Below are positions 1 to 6,256 of a DNA stretch of 6,835 bases, one piece after another. Source of the stretch: Candidatus Bathyarchaeota archaeon. GTDB lineage: Archaea > Thermoproteota > Bathyarchaeia > TCS64 > B23. The first letter of the stretch is position 1. Each line of letters opens with the position of its first letter. The stretch lies in contig JAPDJB010000035.1 of assembly GCA_029259285.1 (NCBI GenBank), positions 1-6,835 of the forward strand, written 5' to 3'. Below the pieces are notes generated by a model. It was given only the letters and a program-made list of their open reading frames with translations. It had not been told where the DNA came from and searched no databases. A program made the translations under genes and the position numbers.

Positions 1-28
1 CTATGGACTCGACGAGGCTTGCCCTCAC
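1..28 (-). CDS. Start of an unidentified gene downstream of moaD-like gene (partial)
   Basis: On the minus strand the MoaD-like gene ends with TGA, and its last codons form GGTGA, a good archaeal ribosome binding site. A GTG codon at 28-26 lies six bases after it and opens a frame (V R A S L V E S I) that runs off the left edge. A second GTG at 38-36 overlaps the MoaD stop (GTGA) in another frame and could be the real start instead. Either way a translationally coupled gene probably follows. Nine codons are too few to identify a family. Seen: site and open frame. Inferred: that it is a gene. Confidence 0.35.
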
Positions 29-34
29 GTCTCT

Positions 35-274
35 TCACCCCCCGGATGCCGGAGGCATGACGTCCACGACGTCCCCATCCCTGAGCTTGGTGTCGAGGCC
101 CTCCACGAGCCTGTTGTTCACGGCCACCATCAACCCTCGGGGAACGTCCCCGTGGAACAGTCCTCCGAGGGCGTCCATGACGGTCGCCCCGTCCTCCAAG
201 TCCAGCTCGACACGGCTGGTTCCAAGCTGTTCTCTGAACTTGGCGTAGAGCCTGAACACGACCCTCATCCTCAC
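35..274 (-). CDS. MoaD/ThiS-family ubiquitin-like sulfur carrier protein
   Basis: A 79-residue protein of the length and pattern of MoaD/ThiS beta-grasp sulfur carriers. It opens with a strand (VVFRLYAKFREQLG), has the helix segment VMDALGGLF, the central VAVNNRLV strand, the LRDGDVVDVMPPASGG ending, and a C-terminal Gly-Gly. In this family the Gly-Gly is adenylated by an E1-like enzyme and made into a thiocarboxylate that donates sulfur, for molybdopterin (MoaD), thiazole (ThiS) or tRNA thiolation. Archaeal members can also serve as SAMP-type protein modifiers. Sequence alone does not say which role applies, so no symbol is given. The start is GTG at 274; ATG at 268 is in frame two codons later. 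A TATA-like box about 27 bases upstream favours a leaderless message from about 274. It is divergent from the methylase fragment. Confidence 0.88.
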   Translation of the reverse strand: MRMRVVFRLYAKFREQLGTSRVELDLEDGATVMDALGGLFHGDVPRGLMVAVNNRLVEGLDTKLRDGDVVDVMPPASGG

Positions 275-295
275 ATACCTAACGGGCTGAGGGAT

Positions 296-305
296 GATTT
301 ATAGT
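296..305 (-). promoter_or_regulatory. TATA-like box for the moaD-like gene
   Basis: Read on the minus strand, ACTATAAATC is centred about 27 bases before the GTG start at 274. In archaea transcription begins roughly 25 bases after the TATA box, so the start would fall at or next to the first codon. There is no ribosome binding site in front of GTG, which agrees with leaderless translation. Confidence 0.5.
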
Positions 306-327
306 CTCCCAAAGCCGTCTGGAGGAT

Positions 328-336
328 GTTTATCGA
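328..336 (+). promoter_or_regulatory. Candidate TATA-like box for the chimeric methylase/MBL gene
   Basis: GTTTATCGA lies about 35 bases before the ATG at 367, and no ribosome binding site precedes that ATG, so a near-leaderless message is possible. The box is weaker than the one for the opposite gene. A second AT-rich stretch (CTCTATATCC, 349-358) is too close to the ATG to serve it. Confidence 0.25.
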
Positions 337-366
337 ACCCCCCGTCCACTCTATATCCGGGACGGC

Positions 367-2226
367 ATGGCACACACGTTCTTCGCCACCACCGTGAGGG
401 GCATGGAGGATGTCTCCGCCAGAGAGGTCTCGTCGATAATCGGCCGCAGGGCGGAGCCAGATGTCGGGAAGGTCTTCTTCCAAGCCGGGTTGGAGGACAT
501 ACCGAGGGTGAACTACCTGTCCAGGACCGTCCACAAGGTGGCCCTGATGCTCCTGAGGGAGCGTTTCGAAACCCTCAGGGACGTGTACGAGGCGGCCAGG
601 AGTGTTGACTACGCAACGGTCATAAGGCCGGACCAGTCGTTCGCCGTCAGGGCTGAGAGGGTTGGGGTCCACCCGTTCACGAGCGTGGACGTGGCCTCCA
701 CCGTCGGACAGGCGGTCATAGACAGCTACATGGCCTCCCGTGGGGTGAGGCTCAGGGTGAACCTGGAGGAGCCGGACGTGGAGCTCCTGTGCCTCGTCAG
801 ACACGACGAGCTTCTGCTGGGTGTGAACACGACCGGCGAGTCGCTGCACAGGAGAGGCTACAGGGTTTGGAGCCACCCGGCCGCCATAAGCACGACGCTG
901 GCTTCCTCCATGCTCCTCCTAAGCGGCTGGAACCCAGGAGACGGCCTCCTGGACCCGATGTGTGGGGGCGCTACTATACCCGTAGAGGCGGCCCTGATGG
1001 CTTCCGGATACCCTCCGGGGGAGTTCAGGCTCAGAGGACGTGGTTTCGCCTTCACAAGGCTGAGGTTCATAGACCCAGCCTGGCTTGAAGAGCTGAGGAG
1101 TGAGGCCAGCAATAGTAACATAGGATCCGAAATACCGTACTATAACCTTCGTGCTCCAAAGAAAGATCCTGCAGTTCTAGAAGTGGCCTCTAGTACCTAC
1201 AAGTCACGAAAAGTAATCGTTACTGAGAAATCAGAACCCATTTATGAGATTTTATTCACGAGTTACAAAAAAACTAAGGACATAGAGGAGAACGATGTTA
1301 TGGAACTAGAGAGCATGGATCTAGGATTTGAGATAAGGGCCATGCCGGTTTCCCACTCCGTGCCTGGAGCGGTAGGGTATATAGTGGAGGGCGATACCAC
1401 AATAGCCTATACGGGGGACTTCAGATTCCATGGAAGGGACGGCCACCTCACGGAGAACTTCTTTAAAAAGGTTAAGGAACTTGCAAGCGTCCTGATAATC
1501 GAAGGCACGAGGGTCTCAAGGGAGGAAGACGAATATGTATCTGAGGAAGACGTGTACAACAATATCGTGAGAGTCATGGAAGAATCTAAGAATCTTGTAG
1601 TAATAACAATTCCCAAAAGAGATTTGGACAGGTTTCAGACAGTCCTCAGAGCAACAGAAAAGTGCGGGAAAGAGCTCGTGTTAATGCCTAATCAGGCGTT
1701 CATATATTATACTGTTGGAAAAGTTACAGGCGAGGATCTGCTAAAGAACGTGGAAATTATGAAGAAACTAGCGAGTAATAGTTGCATATGGGAAGAAATC
1801 ATGCTAGAGGAATTGGATAAAGAGCCTTTGCATCCGTTTAAGATGGCCAAAAACCTTGAGAACTACGTATTGTGCCTTTCTTACTACGACATGAGGTATC
1901 TCCTTGACATAAACCCGCAAGGGGGCACGTACATATACTCCGCGAGTGAGGCCTATGGAGAAGAAGACGTCTTCGACTTCCTAAGGCTGTGGAATTGGCT
2001 TAAACACTTCAACTTCGATGTTTATGGGTTCAAGGTAATTGGAGAAAACGAAGTGAAGTTTGATAAGGGATTCCACGCCTCGGGCCATGCCTCTGGGGAG
2101 GAAATTGCAAAGGTGATAGACTACGTAGATCCCGACTACATAATACCCGTGCACACGAACAAAAGGGAGTGGTTTGTGGAGGAGTTTGGGAATAAGGTTG
2201 TGTTGGATGAAAAGGTGAGTTTGTAA
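367..2226 (+). CDS. Chimeric ORF: 5' part of THUMP tRNA methylase fused to 3' part of MBL/beta-CASP hydrolase
   Basis: Residues 1 to about 248 match the THUMP plus Rossmann methylase family (Trm14/TrmN, tRNA guanine-N2 methylation). They carry an N-terminal FFATTVRGMEDV, a THUMP region at about 45-155, the hallmark TTGESLHRRGYR (155-166), and the SAM motif DPMCGGATIPVEAA (196-209; GSGT is usual where GGAT stands). The catalytic NPPY-type motif and the rest of the fold are missing. From about residue 250 the protein matches the C-terminal part of archaeal RNase J-like proteins. It has MBL motif 3 (SHSVPGA, 329-335), motif 4 (TGDFRFHG, 349-356), beta-CASP motif A (IIEGT, 377-381), motif B (HASGHAS, 570-576) and motif C (PVHT, 594-597). 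The zinc-binding HxHxDH motif is absent. Neither half looks catalytically complete, so this is probably a fused pseudogene or an assembly join. An in-frame ATG at 1300, with GAGGAG nine bases upstream, could express the second half alone. No ribosome binding site precedes ATG 367. Confidence 0.85.
   Translation: MAHTFFATTVRGMEDVSAREVSSIIGRRAEPDVGKVFFQAGLEDIPRVNYLSRTVHKVALMLLRERFETLRDVYEAARSVDYATVIRPDQSFAVRAERVGVHPFTSVDVASTVGQAVIDSYMASRGVRLRVNLEEPDVELLCLVRHDELLLGVNTTGESLHRRGYRVWSHPAAISTTLASSMLLLSGWNPGDGLLDPMCGGATIPVEAALMASGYPPGEFRLRGRGFAFTRLRFIDPAWLEELRSEASNSNIGSEIPYYNLRAPKKDPAVLEVASSTYKSRKVIVTEKSEPIYEILFTSYKKTKDIEENDVMELESMDLGFEIRAMPVSHSVPGAVGYIVEGDTTIAYTGDFRFHGRDGHLTENFFKKVKELASVLIIEGTRVSREEDEYVSEEDVYNNIVRVMEESKNLVVITIPKRDLDRFQTVLRATEKCGKELVLMPNQAFIYYTVGKVTGEDLLKNVEIMKKLASNSCIWEEIMLEELDKEPLHPFKMAKNLENYVLCLSYYDMRYLLDINPQGGTYIYSASEAYGEEDVFDFLRLWNWLKHFNFDVYGFKVIGENEVKFDKGFHASGHASGEEIAKVIDYVDPDYIIPVHTNKREWFVEEFGNKVVLDEKVSL
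1100..1125. other. Breakpoint: composition and gene-family junction
   Basis: Before this point the sequence is GC-rich (about 40 of 60 bases in line 661) and reads as tRNA methylase. Just after it composition drops (about 27 of 60 in line 1141) and the frame soon reads as a metallo-hydrolase. The change falls near GAGGCCAGCAATAGTAAC. I see no tRNA, inverted repeat or integrase next to it, so a rearrangement or assembly join is more likely than site-specific integration. The exact base cannot be fixed without homologues. Confidence 0.6.
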
Positions 2227-2939
2227 TGTTTAGGAGGATTTATAGAAGGAAGATGAATGTTGGGAAGGTAGAAAAAACCGAGAAATGTGATGAGGAGATA
2301 ACGTTCACCTCCGGATATCATGAGGCGAGTTTCATAGCAGTTAAGGTCATAGTTGAGAAGCTAAAAAAGAACTCTAACAAAATAGAGAAGGAGATTAAGG
2401 TGAGCGACTTCCTTTACTACACCCTGGAGTTCCTAAGGGAGGCTATTAAGGAGACAATTGGTGTAGATGTTTCCCATTCAGACATCGTAAACTACGTGTG
2501 TCAATGGTACGTAGTTACGGGTGTTGTAGATCGAATCGTTAAGGCGTACAAAATCATAAAAAATGAGGACATTGACCTTGATGAGGACGACCCTTTCGGG
2601 AGAAGAATTCCATACTCATTGGAAAAGATCGTGAAGAGGCTAAGACCGCTTGCAAAGAACATGTTTCCAACGGAAAAAACTAGGACGATAACGCTAAGCC
2701 TTGACGAGTACTCCCGCGAAATTATCACCGCCGTGGGAGGATTCTTGGGTACGGACCTTTCGGAGACCCTCGAGAGGATATTTCTCTTCGCATCCACGGA
2801 TGTCGAGAAGCTCGTAAATATGGTAGTATCAATGGCCGCGATAAACACCTTCAGCATGGAGGAACTCATAAGGAAGTTTGAATACAAAACGGGGTTGCTG
2901 GAGATCAGGTTATCCCTGTGGGATCCCGTAGATATATGA
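2226..2939 (+). CDS. Unrecognised 237-residue protein with two possible ribbon-helix-helix-like segments
   Basis: The ATG overlaps the previous stop by one base (TAATG) and has GGTGA at 2214-2218, seven bases upstream, which supports translational coupling. A second in-frame ATG at 2253 is a weaker option. The protein is soluble and charged, with no signal peptide or membrane span. Two stretches follow a strand-helix-turn-helix pattern: about 55-98 (EIKVSDFLYYTLEFLREAI, then GVDVSHSDIVNYV) and about 152-190 (TRTITLSLDEYSREI, then GTDLSETLERIF). Both resemble ribbon-helix-helix DNA-binding motifs, the second more clearly, so a tandem RHH regulator is possible but unproven. An acidic linker (about 113-122, rich in D and E) separates them. 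I recognise no named family. The gene lies 24 bases ahead of the zinc-hairpin membrane protein gene, in the same frame and probably the same transcript. Confidence 0.75.
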   Translation: MFRRIYRRKMNVGKVEKTEKCDEEITFTSGYHEASFIAVKVIVEKLKKNSNKIEKEIKVSDFLYYTLEFLREAIKETIGVDVSHSDIVNYVCQWYVVTGVVDRIVKAYKIIKNEDIDLDEDDPFGRRIPYSLEKIVKRLRPLAKNMFPTEKTRTITLSLDEYSREIITAVGGFLGTDLSETLERIFLFASTDVEKLVNMVVSMAAINTFSMEELIRKFEYKTGLLEIRLSLWDPVDI

Positions 2940-2963
2940 GGCTTCGCAGGGGGGCGGTGGCCT

Positions 2964-4706
2964 TTGTTTTCTATTTATTTTCCAGACTTCTGGGACGCGA
3001 TCTTTGAGGAGTATGTGAAAAAACAGAGTAAGAGGCTTAGAAATCCGCTCTATTCCATATTCTTCAAGCCAGAGACGTTCCTAGTCCCCGTTCCCAAGAA
3101 CGCACATCTAGGAGCACATATGGTGATCAGAATTCAGATCCTGGAATACTTCACAGACGTCGTTATTAGAGAGAGTCCCGCATCATACGCCCCTAGGAGG
3201 CTTTATAGGGAGGACGTGGTGTCTTCGGAGAGATTTATATATGAGAACGCGCCCGCTGGCTTCGATAGCTACACCCTAGAGTTTCCCCTCGAAGGGACGC
3301 TTTATGTAAGGACATGTCCGGACTGCAGAGGAACGGGCGTTATAAGGGAGACATGTCCGGTATGCCATGGGACGGGAGAGCTTAGATGCGAGAACTGTGG
3401 GGGCTGGGGATACGTGAGGGTAGAGCGCTGGGACTCGTATCGGAACGAGTACGTGACCGAGGAGAGGATATGTGAGCATTGCGGAGGAAAGGGGTATGTG
3501 ACGTGCCACTATTGCAAAGGCAGGGGTTATATAGAACGCACATGCCCGAGGTGCAACGGCGAGGGAAATATCGCGGAGTGGGAATCATTCGTGATAGAAT
3601 ACGTGGTTACTCAGAGGCCTGTGAGAATAGTAGACAATACGATTCCAGCTGAAGGAGAGTATATGGGGAGGGGGAAGGCGTGCATGATCCCTGTGAATCC
3701 CATGCCCTGCGATATACCGCTCAGAGGGTTCTCCGAGGACGAGGCCAGGGAGATCGCTAGTAGGGTTGTAGAAAACTTCGATAGGGAGAACAGCATCAAA
3801 CTCCTTAGAAATGGCGCTCCCGAGAACATTATAGATGTAGTAGAAAGGTCAAAGCTTGCTTTGGGGGAGGTCTATTTCAGAGCGCTCCGAATTCCGAACG
3901 CGATAAGGGTTGGGCTTGGAAGCGTGGAATTATATCCGGTGGCCTTGGCAGAGTTGGATCTGCTGGACTACCGTACTGGGCTGTATATAAAGAGCGCAAA
4001 GGCTGTCGTGAGGGGCTATGTTAAGCCCGATATAGAGCTCTCAAAGGAGTTCTTTGAGAGGATCTCTAGGATAAGGCCGGCGAACCTTGCGATGTTTATA
4101 TCTGGGCTATATTTAATGCTCACGTCCATACTGCTCCAGCTATGGCCTGAGCTTGCCGTGAAGCTTATGCCCCTATTCATGCTCTTGCATCAATACGATC
4201 CTACGACGTTAAGCGCCCTTTTCGGGAGTTTTGGGGCGGTATTAGGGCTTTTGGTCCCGTACGTTATCGTCGCGATAAGAAGGCACTTTGTCATACGTAG
4301 GATCATAATACTCCCCGTAGACTACACCAAGGTTTTCGAGGCGTTTGAAGGAATGATAAGGTCCCTCGTGGATGCTAGAGATGTAAAAGTATATGTCTCG
4401 AGGAAGTGGAGCAATATCGTGGAGATGCTTGAGGAAGGCGGATGTGGACTCGTAGTGGGCTTCTGGACACATCCCTTCTTCGTGTTTAATCGCAAGGAGG
4501 GCTACTTGACAAAGTTCGTGAGGCCTGTGGACTGTGAAAGCTATATGGAAAACATCGAGAAATTGGTTAAGAGAAAGGATGTTCGGTGCGTAATAGTCCT
4601 TGGGGATAACGTGGCAAAGGTAGGCGACAAGGTCTTGGTGGCCAGGAACGTGAACGAGCTCGTTTTTTGGCTGTCATCTGTGATCGGATACGCTCCAGAG
4701 GTCTAA
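2964..4706 (+). CDS. Membrane protein with six DnaJ-type CxxCxGxG zinc modules
   Basis: A 580-residue protein starting at TTG, preceded by a G-rich stretch with GGTG seven bases upstream. Residues 1-110 form a mixed domain I do not recognise. CxxCxGxG modules begin at C118, C131, C142, C170, C181 and C194. In DnaJ four such modules bind two zinc ions on a beta hairpin that contacts unfolded protein. Six imply three zinc sites. No J domain (HPD) is present, so this is not DnaJ. Residues about 210-365 are strand-rich and mixed. Hydrophobic segments at about 372-394 and 416-438 look like a membrane hairpin. Basic residues lie outside it on both ends (RISRIRP before; RRHFVIRR after), which suggests both flanking domains are cytosolic. 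Residues about 446-580 alternate strands and helices, with strands such as GLVVGF and RCVIVLG, and match nothing I know. It probably shares a transcript with the upstream gene. The ORF is certain; its function is unknown. Confidence 0.9.
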   Translation: MFSIYFPDFWDAIFEEYVKKQSKRLRNPLYSIFFKPETFLVPVPKNAHLGAHMVIRIQILEYFTDVVIRESPASYAPRRLYREDVVSSERFIYENAPAGFDSYTLEFPLEGTLYVRTCPDCRGTGVIRETCPVCHGTGELRCENCGGWGYVRVERWDSYRNEYVTEERICEHCGGKGYVTCHYCKGRGYIERTCPRCNGEGNIAEWESFVIEYVVTQRPVRIVDNTIPAEGEYMGRGKACMIPVNPMPCDIPLRGFSEDEAREIASRVVENFDRENSIKLLRNGAPENIIDVVERSKLALGEVYFRALRIPNAIRVGLGSVELYPVALAELDLLDYRTGLYIKSAKAVVRGYVKPDIELSKEFFERISRIRPANLAMFISGLYLMLTSILLQLWPELAVKLMPLFMLLHQYDPTTLSALFGSFGAVLGLLVPYVIVAIRRHFVIRRIIILPVDYTKVFEAFEGMIRSLVDARDVKVYVSRKWSNIVEMLEEGGCGLVVGFWTHPFFVFNRKEGYLTKFVRPVDCESYMENIEKLVKRKDVRCVIVLGDNVAKVGDKVLVARNVNELVFWLSSVIGYAPEV

Positions 4707-4746
4707 TATTTTGTATTGGCTTCGTGAGGTTGTCATCGAGGTTGGC

Positions 4747-4757
4747 AAACTATATAG
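4747..4757 (+). promoter_or_regulatory. TATA-like box ahead of the metallopeptidase operon
   Basis: AAACTATATAG lies in the 122-base gap after the zinc-hairpin gene. A start about 25 bases on would leave a leader of roughly 50 bases containing the ribosome binding site. A second AT-rich stretch (GATATCTTTTA, about 4793-4803) is a weaker alternative. Such a box suggests the next genes have their own promoter; it does not exclude read-through. Confidence 0.4.
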
Positions 4758-4810
4758 CTTGGGTCTGGGAGAGATAATGTTTGAGTAAGGTTGATATCTT
4801 TTAGAATTTG

Positions 4811-4820
4811 AGGAGGGAGG
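4811..4820 (+). promoter_or_regulatory. Ribosome binding site deciding the metallopeptidase start
   Basis: AGGAGGGAGG ends eight bases before ATG 4829. An upstream in-frame TTG at 4808 would place this purine run inside the coding sequence (R R E) and has no site of its own, so ATG 4829 is the better start. Confidence 0.7.
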
Positions 4821-4828
4821 CGTTTGGG

Positions 4829-5845
4829 ATGGCTTATAGGGAGTATTGGCCAATTTATATCGTGGACACGGACATACCAGATTGGCTGGAGAAAATTTTA
4901 GTGAAAGACCCTTTGTGGTTGCTTCCGTATGAGGGAAGTATTGCAAGAGCATCTCTTCTGGCAAAAATAGCGTTTGTGGAGAAGGACTTAGTTGATAGAT
5001 ACTGCAAGAGGTGCTCAATATCCCCAGAGGTTATAGGGGCCGTAAAAGAGAAAGTGAAGAGATTAAAGGACATAGCATTAAGATCTGGCAGAAATTACAA
5101 TAGGATACGCGATGAGATTAGCGAGATAACAAGGTTTCCATGGGAGAAGTACTGTATAAAAATACCGGCAGTAGCGTGCTTCGTTTCCCAGGGCGTTATG
5201 GAATTAAACACCATGGGGAAGCCAACAATACTGGTTTCACCGGAGAGAGTTGAAGAGATTTCACAGAGGCTTTGCAAAATAGACAACGACTTTAAGAGAT
5301 GGATGTGTTCAGAAGGATGCTTTCTGAGAACAACAATTGCACATGAGATCGTTCATAGCTATCACTATCATGTATGCGAGCATAATTCTCCAAGAGAAGT
5401 GCTCAGGTCGTCCATTTCTGATGGATATTATACGCTGGGCGAGGAGATGTTGGCAACAGCATATGAATTACTTGAGTCGGAAATAAGATATCCTCACTTC
5501 TGCTCTATCAGAGAAGTGCTTGTCAAGAATATTCTTAGCGAAAGACCCTTAGAGTATAAACTCGGAGTAGCGCTCTTTAAAGTTGATTACATTCTAAGAA
5601 GAAGACCATGTAGGCTCTCTGATAGGCTCTCTGAAATGTGGGTACGAAAACCCTCAAGTGTTCATATGATGTATATAGGACTAGTACGTGTGTTGGGTAT
5701 TAGGAATGCTCTTGACAGGCATCTGTTCACATTGATCAAAGAATCAATTCAGAACAAGGATTACATAAACGCGTGGAAGCTTATGCTGTTAGGTTTCATA
5801 GATCTTTTGGAGAGGTGGGTGATTTTATCGGGATCGAACCTATGA
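4829..5845 (+). CDS. Putative cytosolic HExxH zinc metallopeptidase
   Basis: From ATG 4829 the protein has 338 residues, with no signal peptide or membrane span. The core is a helix with AHEIVHSYHYH (171-181), the HExxH signature: H172 and H176 would bind zinc and E173 would activate water. About 30 residues later TLGEEMLATAYEL (202-214) offers E205 or E206 as the third ligand, the gluzincin arrangement. The extra histidines H179 and H181 do not fit the metzincin HExxHxxGxxH spacing. A CKRC pair (59-62) and several scattered cysteines are unusual for a cytosolic enzyme and may bind metal. The C-terminal third is helical. The last codons contain a perfect four-residue duplication (see the tandem repeat). 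Its stop overlaps the next start (ATGA), so the two are likely translated together. Family membership beyond HExxH is not recognised, and the substrate is unknown. Confidence 0.82.
   Translation: MAYREYWPIYIVDTDIPDWLEKILVKDPLWLLPYEGSIARASLLAKIAFVEKDLVDRYCKRCSISPEVIGAVKEKVKRLKDIALRSGRNYNRIRDEISEITRFPWEKYCIKIPAVACFVSQGVMELNTMGKPTILVSPERVEEISQRLCKIDNDFKRWMCSEGCFLRTTIAHEIVHSYHYHVCEHNSPREVLRSSISDGYYTLGEEMLATAYELLESEIRYPHFCSIREVLVKNILSERPLEYKLGVALFKVDYILRRRPCRLSDRLSEMWVRKPSSVHMMYIGLVRVLGIRNALDRHLFTLIKESIQNKDYINAWKLMLLGFIDLLERWVILSGSNL
5611..5634 (+). repeat. 12-bp perfect tandem duplication inside the metallopeptidase gene
   Basis: TAGGCTCTCTGA occurs twice with no spacer. The unit length is a multiple of three, so the frame is kept and the protein reads RLSD then RLSE. 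It looks like a recent slippage duplication. Confidence 0.8.
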
Positions 5846-6252
5846 AAGAAATTATCGAAAGGATATTAAATTTAGAGAGGAGATACCGTGTCTATAGAAC
5901 GCCAAAGAGGATTCACAGGAAATTTCCAGGCGTATACAGCGGCAGGGCCTACTTGGAGATACCGTACCATGCTATTGTTGTTTTTGATGAAAGCGCTTCC
6001 GAAAATTGCGTTCAAAGAGTATTGGCTACCCTAAAGGTTTTGAGGGAAGTCCATGAAGTCATAGGAGATGTAGCTATTATAAAGCTCAGTGAAGAGGGAA
6101 ACGTGTATGTGAAATATGTTACCGACACCCAAAGGATTATGCCAGCAAAGTCTCTAAATGATTTACACAAGAGCAAGGAAGAGTTTTTGGACGTTATTGA
6201 TAGAGTCCCTCCAAAAATTAATCACAGGAAGCGATGGTATATCATATTTTAG
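5842..6252 (+). CDS. Small protein with a DxSxS (possible VWA-like) motif, perhaps frameshifted at its 3' end
   Basis: The ATG overlaps the metallopeptidase stop (ATGA). An upstream in-frame GTG at 5773 would overlap that gene by 73 bases and is less likely. No strong ribosome binding site is near, which fits coupled reinitiation. The product has 136 residues. After a basic N-terminus (about 12-30, rich in R and K) comes a strand ending in a DxSxS signature (YHAIVVFDESAS, 42-53), then a helix, a strand (DVAIIKLS) and a further strand (NVYVKYVTD). This order resembles the first half of a von Willebrand A domain, whose DxSxS binds a metal ion. The usual SGS is SAS here, and the domain would be cut short. 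The final residues (NHRKRWYIIF) look out of character. Shifting frame at the A5 run 6213-6217 joins the following ORF. The family is not firmly recognised. Confidence 0.65.
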   Translation: MKEIIERILNLERRYRVYRTPKRIHRKFPGVYSGRAYLEIPYHAIVVFDESASENCVQRVLATLKVLREVHEVIGDVAIIKLSEEGNVYVKYVTDTQRIMPAKSLNDLHKSKEEFLDVIDRVPPKINHRKRWYIIF

Positions 6253-6256
6253 AAGA

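Noticed and set aside
271..876. Open 201-codon minus-strand frame
   Set aside because: It lies antisense to the methylase fragment in GC-rich sequence, has no family-like features, and its frame is a by-product of the plus-strand codon bias.
2501..2887. Open 128-codon minus-strand frame
   Set aside because: It is fully inside the better supported plus-strand gene, which has a ribosome binding site and coherent composition; the product is serine-rich, as expected of an antisense shadow.
3311..3360. Repeated GACATGTCCGG (3311-3321 and 3350-3360) as a regulatory repeat
   Set aside because: Both copies encode the same start of a CxxCxGxG module in frame, so protein repetition explains them.
3315..3566. 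Calling the 580-residue protein DnaJ
   Set aside because: It has no J domain or HPD motif, six rather than four modules, and two membrane spans. Only the zinc hairpin resembles DnaJ.
5829..5848. tRNA T-arm-like sequence on the minus strand (GGTTCGATCCC)
   Set aside because: Only four of five stem pairs form, and there is no acceptor, anticodon or D arm nearby. It falls across the end of the peptidase gene and the start of the next.
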